Assembly: GCF_003346515.1 (NCBI RefSeq) | Contig: NZ_QQNA01000044.1 | Coordinates: 1-37,233, forward strand | Reading direction: 5' to 3' | Origin: Streptomyces corynorhini | GTDB taxonomy: Bacteria; Actinomycetota; Actinomycetes; Streptomycetales; Streptomycetaceae | Length of the DNA stretch: 37,233 nucleotides | Shown: piece after piece, positions 32,568 through 37,233 of the stretch | How the letters are laid out: each line of letters starts with the position of its first letter | Position numbering within the stretch: the first letter of the stretch is position 1 | Position numbers and translations under genes: made by a program | Notes under the pieces: generated by a model | Told to the model about the DNA's origin: nothing | The model's input: only the letters and a program-made list of their open reading frames with translations | Databases searched by the model: none

Positions 32568-33668
32568 ATGCCCGCCCCCTCCCTGCACCTCGCCGTCGAA
32601 CTCGACGGCGAAGGCTCCCATCCGGCGGCCTGGCGCCGCGCCGCCCACTCCCCCGACCGGCTCCTCACCCCGCGCCGGGTGGCCGGTGTCGCGGCGGTGG
32701 CGGAGAGCGCCGGATTCACCCTGATCACCCTGGACGACAGCACACTGCCGCCCGGCGCCCCACCGGATCCGGTCGGGAGGATCGGCGCGGTGGAGCGGGC
32801 GGCCTTCGCCGCCGCGTCCACGAGCACCATCGGGATCGCTCCCGTCGTCGCGCTCACGTACGCCGAACCCTTCCATGTCTCCAGCCAGTTGGCGTCCCTG
32901 GACCACATCTCCGCCGGGCGGGCCGGGTGGGTGGTGGCGCAGGAGGACCGCCCCGAGGCGGCCCGTGCCTGGGGACGCCCCCTGGTCGACGGCGCGGCCG
33001 CGCGGGCCCGGGAGTCCCGCGACGGTGTGGACGTGGTCCGCGCGCTGTGGGACTCGTGGGAGGACGACGCGGTCATCCGTTCCGTGGCCACGAGCCGCTA
33101 CCTGGACCGCGACCGGCTCCATTACGTCGACTTCGCCGGGGAGACCTACACGGTCAAGGGCCCGGCGATCGTCCCGCGCCCGCCTCAGGGGCAGCTCGTC
33201 GTCCTGGGCCGGCCGGACACGGTCCCCGCCGCTCGGCTCGACGTCGCCCTGGTCGCGGGCCGGGACCTCGCGGCGATCACCACCGCCGTCGCCGCCGCCG
33301 GTGCGCCCCGCGTCTTCGCCGAGGTCGAGGTCGCGCTGGACACACCGGACGCCACCGCTGCCGAGCGCGTCGCCGATCTCGGACGGCACGCGCCGTGGCC
33401 CGACCACGGACGGCTGCGCCACATCGGCACGTCCGGTCAGCTGGTCGCGCTTCTCGGCGAGTTGAGCGACCACGTCGACGGTGTGCGGCTGCGTCCCCTC
33501 GTACTGGACGAGGACCTGCCCGTCCTCTCCCGCCTCGTACTGCCCGCCCTCGCCGAACAGCGCCTGACCTCCCGCCCACTGCCCGGTACATCCCTGCGCT
33601 CGACGCTCGGTCTGCCGCGCCCCGCCAGCCGCTTCACCCCCGCGGCCGCCCAGGAGGACCCCCGATGA
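32568..33668 (+). CDS. LLM-class flavin-dependent oxidoreductase, divergent
   Basis: The product is 366 residues; ATG 32568 follows GGAAGGA. It keeps luciferase-like signs: VAGVAAVAESAGFTLITLDD, STIGIAPVVALTYAEPFHVS, SQLASLDHISAGRAGWVVAQ, GVDVVRALWDSWEDDAVIR and the C-terminal LPGTSLRSTLGLPRP. The middle (RPDTVPAARLDVALVAGRDL, AAITTAVAAAGAPRVFAEVE) is shorter and more Ala-rich than in NtaA types, so the barrel may be trimmed. It may form a heteromer with the next gene, to which it is coupled by ATGA. Confidence 0.87.
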   Translation: MPAPSLHLAVELDGEGSHPAAWRRAAHSPDRLLTPRRVAGVAAVAESAGFTLITLDDSTLPPGAPPDPVGRIGAVERAAFAAASTSTIGIAPVVALTYAEPFHVSSQLASLDHISAGRAGWVVAQEDRPEAARAWGRPLVDGAAARARESRDGVDVVRALWDSWEDDAVIRSVATSRYLDRDRLHYVDFAGETYTVKGPAIVPRPPQGQLVVLGRPDTVPAARLDVALVAGRDLAAITTAVAAAGAPRVFAEVEVALDTPDATAAERVADLGRHAPWPDHGRLRHIGTSGQLVALLGELSDHVDGVRLRPLVLDEDLPVLSRLVLPALAEQRLTSRPLPGTSLRSTLGLPRPASRFTPAAAQEDPR

Positions 33669-35074
33669 CCCGTACCGATCCCCTCGACGTACCCCGGCCG
33701 GACGCCCGGCTGCACCTCGGGGTGTTCTTCCAGGGCGTCAACCACTGGACCATCTGGTCCGCCCCGGAGAGCGGTTCCCAGATCGACCCGGCCTCCTTCC
33801 GCACGGTCGCCAGGACCGCCGAACGCGGCCTGTTCGACGCGTTCTTCCTCGGTGAAGGGCTGCGGCTGCGCGAGGTCGACGGCCGGATCCACGACCTCGA
33901 CGTGGCAGGACGGCCGGACGCCATCACCCAGCTCGCCGCGCTGGCCGCCGTCACTCGCGGGATCGGCCTGGTCACCACCTCCAACTCCACCTTCAACGAA
34001 CCCGCCGACCTCGCCCGTCGGCTGTCCGGCCTCGACCTGCTCTCCGCGGGACGGGCGGGCTGGAACGTGGTCACCACCGACAACTCCTGGACCGGCGCCA
34101 ACTTCCGCAGGGGCGGTTACCTCGACCACGCCGACCGCTACCGGCGCGCGGAGGAGTTCCTCACCGTGGCCCGCGCCCTCTGGGACGGCTGGGAGGAAGG
34201 GGCGACCGCCGGTTCCACGGGCGCACCGAGCTGGTCGGTGCCCGGCGCCGTACGCCACGTGCGCCACCGGGGAGAACACTTCGACGTCGACCTCGCACCG
34301 ACTCTGCCCCGCAGCGCCCAGGGCCACCCCGTCATCTTCCAGGCCGGCGACTCGGACGAGGGACGCGACTTCGCCGCCCGCAACGCCGATGTCATCTTCT
34401 CCGCGCACGGCACCGACTTCGACGACGCGCTCGGCTTCGCCGAGGACATCCGGCGCCGGCTGCGGGCCGCGGGACGGCCCGAGGACGATCTGCGGATCCT
34501 GCCCGGCACCGAGATCATCCTCGGCGCCACCGAGGCCGAGGCGCTGGAGAAGAAGCGCTGGATCCGGCTCCAGCAGGTCACTCCGGCCACGGCTCTGGGG
34601 ATCGCCGGGCTGCTGTGGAACATCGATCTGTCCGACCGCGACGCGGACGGCCCGTTGCCGAAGGAGGATCCGGTCGTCACCGGGAACGACGGTTCCTTCG
34701 GCGCCCGCCGCGTCACCGATCCGCGAGCGGTCGTGGCCGAGTGGCGGGCGCGGGCCGAGGCGAACGGATGGTCACTGCGCGAGACCGTCATCGCGCTCGG
34801 CCCCCAGCGCGGCCATGTGGGCACCCCGTCCGCTCTCGCCGACAAGTTCGCCCATTTCGTGCGGCACGGTGCGGTCGACGGCTTCAACATCACCCCGTAC
34901 CTCATCCCGGACGGACTCGACGACATCGTCGACCTGCTCGTACCGGAGCTGCAGGAACGCGGCGTCTACCGCGCCGAGTACACCGGTACCACCCTGCGCG
35001 ACCACCTCGGCCTGCGCACCCCGCTCACCCGCCGCCGGGAGGTGTCCAACACGGTGGGACGGGGCGCGTCATGA
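33665..35074 (+). CDS. LLM-class flavin monooxygenase, NtaA/DszA/SnaA type
   Basis: The product is 469 residues, the full size for this group. Features: LHLGVFFQGVNHWTIWSAPE, RTAERGLFDAFFLGEGLRLR, LVTTSNSTFNEPADLARRLS, LDLLSAGRAGWNVVTTDNSW, HPVIFQAGDSDEGRDFAARN and the C-terminal YRAEYTGTTLRDHLGL. Relatives use FMNH2 and O2 to split C-S or C-N bonds (dibenzothiophene sulfone, dimethyl sulfone, nitrilotriacetate). In an operon under a SAM riboswitch with an importer, an organosulfur substrate is the best guess. It resembles the 20677-22056 gene in type and C-terminal motif, so the island has two enzymes of this subgroup. Confidence 0.93.
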   Translation: MTRTDPLDVPRPDARLHLGVFFQGVNHWTIWSAPESGSQIDPASFRTVARTAERGLFDAFFLGEGLRLREVDGRIHDLDVAGRPDAITQLAALAAVTRGIGLVTTSNSTFNEPADLARRLSGLDLLSAGRAGWNVVTTDNSWTGANFRRGGYLDHADRYRRAEEFLTVARALWDGWEEGATAGSTGAPSWSVPGAVRHVRHRGEHFDVDLAPTLPRSAQGHPVIFQAGDSDEGRDFAARNADVIFSAHGTDFDDALGFAEDIRRRLRAAGRPEDDLRILPGTEIILGATEAEALEKKRWIRLQQVTPATALGIAGLLWNIDLSDRDADGPLPKEDPVVTGNDGSFGARRVTDPRAVVAEWRARAEANGWSLRETVIALGPQRGHVGTPSALADKFAHFVRHGAVDGFNITPYLIPDGLDDIVDLLVPELQERGVYRAEYTGTTLRDHLGLRTPLTRRREVSNTVGRGAS

Positions 35075-35247
35075 GCGTGCGGCGGCCCGGAACCCTGCGG
35101 ACCGTGACCGGACCCGACGGTACGTCGGAGCGTACGACCTGGCGCGTCGCGGCCCAGGACACCGGGGCACTGGGCCGAGGCGGGGACGCCCGAGCAACTC
35201 GCCGACGCCGCCGGGGAGACCGTGGCACCGGGCCCGCCCGGGAGTGA
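35071..35247 (+). CDS. Possible small or frameshifted ORF at the operon end
   Basis: A 58-residue frame coupled by ATGA to the preceding monooxygenase. It begins MSVRRPGTLRTVTGPDGTSE, then becomes an Arg/Gly-rich run (RATRRRRRGDRGTG) unlike a folded protein. In the frame beside it, from about 35165, the text HWAEAGTPEQLADAAGETVA looks more protein-like, which suggests a frameshift. It could be a decayed gene or chance. I do not recognise a family. Confidence 0.35.
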   Translation: MSVRRPGTLRTVTGPDGTSERTTWRVAAQDTGALGRGGDARATRRRRRGDRGTGPARE

Positions 35248-35375
35248 CCGGGGGCGGACGGGCTCCTCGCCACTCGCCACCGCTCCCCGCCACTCCCACC
35301 GCTCCTCGCCACTCGCTCGGATCCGTCCCCGCCCGGCGGGAGTCGTGGACGGTGTGGCGCTGTCGTCTCCTCTCC

Positions 35376-37016
35376 TCAGTCGTCCGACAGCCTGGTGTCC
35401 GGTACCCGCCAGGCGGCGATCGCGAAGGCGGTGAGGCCGACGGCGGCTCCGGTGAGGAAGACGACCTGCATGGCGCTGACGTAGCCCTCCAGGAAAGGCT
35501 GGGCGGCGCGGGGATCGAGGGCGCGGAGGAAGGCCGAGTCCCGCAGATCCACGGTTCCGTCGGCCCGCAGTACGCCGTCCAGCGCGCGGGCGTTGCCGGG
35601 TTCCTCGGTGATACGGCGGAAGGCCGGCTCGGCGAACGCCGTGGTGAGGCGTTCGGTGATGCGCGTGCCCGCGAGGGAGAAGAGGAGGGAGAGGAAGGCG
35701 GCGGCGCCCACCGTGCCGCCGTTGGAGCGGAAGAAGTTCACCGCCGCGGTCGCCGCTCCCATGTCGCCGCGCGGCACTTCCGACTGCGCGAGCGTGGTGA
35801 TGGTCTGCATCGCCGCGCCGAGTCCGGCGCCCATGAACAGCATGCCGATGGCGACGTACCACAGAGGGCTGTCCGCGCGGAGCGTCGCGAACACCACCAG
35901 GGAGAGCGTCAACGAGCCGATGCCCAGCACCAGATGGGTCTTGAACTTACCCGTCCTGGACATCAGCCGCCCGACCAGCAGCGTCACCGACACGTTCGCC
36001 ACCACGGTGGGCAGTGTGGCCAGCCCGGCCGCCATCGGGCTCATGCCCTTCACCAGCTGCAGGTAGAGCGGAAGCGTCGTCATGGTGCCGAACATGGCGA
36101 TGCCGACGACGAAGTGCAGGACGGCGCCCAGCCGGAACGCCCGGATCCGGAACAGTCGCGGCGGCAGCAGGGCCGCGTCGCCCATCCGGCGCTCGATCAG
36201 CACGAAGAGGACCAGGCCGGTCAGTCCGGTGCCGTACGCGGCCAGGGCCGGGCCGGAGAGCCAGCCCCAGGTCCTGCCCTGCTCGGCGATGACGAGCAGG
36301 GGGACGATACCGACGGCGAGCGCCAGCGCCCCGCCGTAGTCCAGACGGTGGCGTACGGGCTGGTGCGGGACGTGCAGCACGCGCAGGATCACCACGACGG
36401 CGAGCGCGGCCAGCGGCACGTTGAGCAGGAAGATCCAGCGCCAGCCCGCGAGCCCGAGCAAGGTGGCCTGGCCCGCGAAGATCCCGCCGACGAGCGGCCC
36501 CGCGATGCTCGCACCCGCGAAAACGGCCGTGATGTAGCCCTGGTACCGGCCGCGTTCGCGGGGCGAGGTGAGATCCGCGATGATCGTCATGGCGAGCGAC
36601 ATCAGCCCGCCGCCGCCGAGCCCCTGCACCGCGCGGAAGGCCGCCAACTCGTAGATAGACGTGGCGAAACCGCACAGCAGCGAGCCCGCCGCGAACAGCA
36701 GGATCGCGCACAGGTACACCGGGCGGCGGCCGTAGATGTCGGAGAGCTTGCCGTACAGCGGAGTGGCGATGGTGCCGGTGACGAGGTACGCGGTCGTCAC
36801 CCACGCCTGCGCCGTCAGCCCGTGCAGGTCGTCGGCGATGGTGCGCAGCGCGGACGAGACCACGGTCTGGTCGAGAGCCGCGAGGAACATGCCGAGCATG
36901 AGCCCGGACAGCACGGTGACGATCTGCCGGTGTTCGAGCCGCGCGGGTCCGGCGGAGGCGCCCGCGGCTCCGGACTGGACCGCGTCGGGGCTGGTCTTGT
37001 CGTTCCCGCCGCTCAT
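35376..37016 (-). CDS. MFS drug exporter, DHA2 family (14 helices, EmrB/QacA type)
   Basis: The product is 546 residues. Motif A variant GKLSDIYGRRPVYL follows the second helix, with the N-terminal LGMFLAALDQTVVSSALRTI typical of 14-helix drug:H+ antiporters. FRAVQGLGGGGLMSLAM and AVFAGASIAGPLVGGIFAG (motif C-like) are also present, as is a late extracytoplasmic segment (RRITEEPGNARALDGVLRAD) before the last helix. It exports hydrophobic drugs or metabolites. It converges on the sulfur operon, so it is separately expressed and possibly unrelated. ATG 37016 has a weak ribosome site. The upstream 37017-37233 shows a GC-rich simple repeat at the window end and no gene or clear promoter. Confidence 0.93.
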   Translation of the reverse strand: MSGGNDKTSPDAVQSGAAGASAGPARLEHRQIVTVLSGLMLGMFLAALDQTVVSSALRTIADDLHGLTAQAWVTTAYLVTGTIATPLYGKLSDIYGRRPVYLCAILLFAAGSLLCGFATSIYELAAFRAVQGLGGGGLMSLAMTIIADLTSPRERGRYQGYITAVFAGASIAGPLVGGIFAGQATLLGLAGWRWIFLLNVPLAALAVVVILRVLHVPHQPVRHRLDYGGALALAVGIVPLLVIAEQGRTWGWLSGPALAAYGTGLTGLVLFVLIERRMGDAALLPPRLFRIRAFRLGAVLHFVVGIAMFGTMTTLPLYLQLVKGMSPMAAGLATLPTVVANVSVTLLVGRLMSRTGKFKTHLVLGIGSLTLSLVVFATLRADSPLWYVAIGMLFMGAGLGAAMQTITTLAQSEVPRGDMGAATAAVNFFRSNGGTVGAAAFLSLLFSLAGTRITERLTTAFAEPAFRRITEEPGNARALDGVLRADGTVDLRDSAFLRALDPRAAQPFLEGYVSAMQVVFLTGAAVGLTAFAIAAWRVPDTRLSDD

Positions 37017-37233
37017 GCCGCGCGACCAGGACCGGCGACCGGTATCGCTGCTCGGGTGACGGTGGTGGCGGGAGGTGGGAAAGACGGCATGGGAACCCTT
37101 ATTCGCTGCGTGTGTTCGTGCTGTGGACGAGGGCGGGGCATCGCGGCATGAGGAGGAGGCCAGGGGCCGGTGTCGGGGCCGGTCCCAGCCGACCCGCCCC
37201 GAGCCGGGGACGGGGGCGGAGGCGGAGGCGGAG

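Noticed and set aside
33852..37151. 1099-codon plus-strand open frame
   Set aside because: It overlaps the NtaA-type monooxygenase out of frame and the MFS exporter antisense; it has no coherent domain.
1..37233. tRNA, rRNA and CRISPR arrays
   Set aside because: No cloverleaf-like tRNA ends, rRNA segments or regularly spaced repeats were seen on either strand by eye.

Overview
The window is very GC-rich and has strong third-position G/C coding bias, GTG/TTG starts, AAGGAG-type ribosome binding sites, a large LuxR (LAL) regulator, Tat-exported enzymes and an actinobacterial SAM-IV-like riboswitch. All of this fits Streptomyces or a close relative. I saw no rRNA, tRNA or CRISPR. All family assignments come from reading the sequence; no database search was run.

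Region A (1-9880) is the edge of a polyketide locus. A modular type I PKS on the minus strand (FAAL-ACP-KS-AT-KR, cut by the window start) lies downstream of a LAL-type LuxR regulator. A perfect 16-bp palindrome sits between the two genes. Divergent from the regulator is a small Dabb (A/B-barrel) protein, followed by a strong hairpin terminator and a small two-helix membrane protein.

Region B (10133-18369) is a self-contained catabolic operon: a LacI-type regulator with duplicated palindromic operators upstream, an FAD-dependent oxidoreductase, a hydantoinase/oxoprolinase (HyuA-like), an unknown protein carrying an HExxH motif, a multi-pass permease, and a Tat-exported beta-propeller glycosidase-like protein. 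A 17-bp terminator hairpin closes it. A broken GH43-like fragment lies just beyond. The substrate is unknown.

Region C (18999-37016) looks like a sulfur-scavenging island. On the minus strand are a ThiM-like kinase, an NtaA/DszA-type flavin monooxygenase, a rhodanese-type sulfurtransferase and a GntR regulator. On the plus strand are a secreted intradiol dioxygenase, then a short leader peptide preceding a glutathione-S-transferase-like (ECM4-like) gene. Next comes a promoter, a SAM-IV-type riboswitch, a Cys-rich leader peptide and a MITE-like insertion, all in front of an ATGA-coupled operon. That operon encodes a lipoprotein binding protein, two permeases, a double-headed ATPase and three luciferase-like flavin monooxygenases. 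A DHA2-type MFS exporter converges on the operon.

My reading of Region C is uptake of a peptide-like or organosulfur compound followed by flavin-dependent oxidation or C-S cleavage. Control would come from SAM through the riboswitch and possibly from cysteine supply through the leader peptides. The most unusual features are the stacked riboswitch and leader peptide with a transposon-like insertion, the LacI-FAD-HyuA-permease-propeller operon, and the ThiM-like gene embedded among sulfur oxidation genes.
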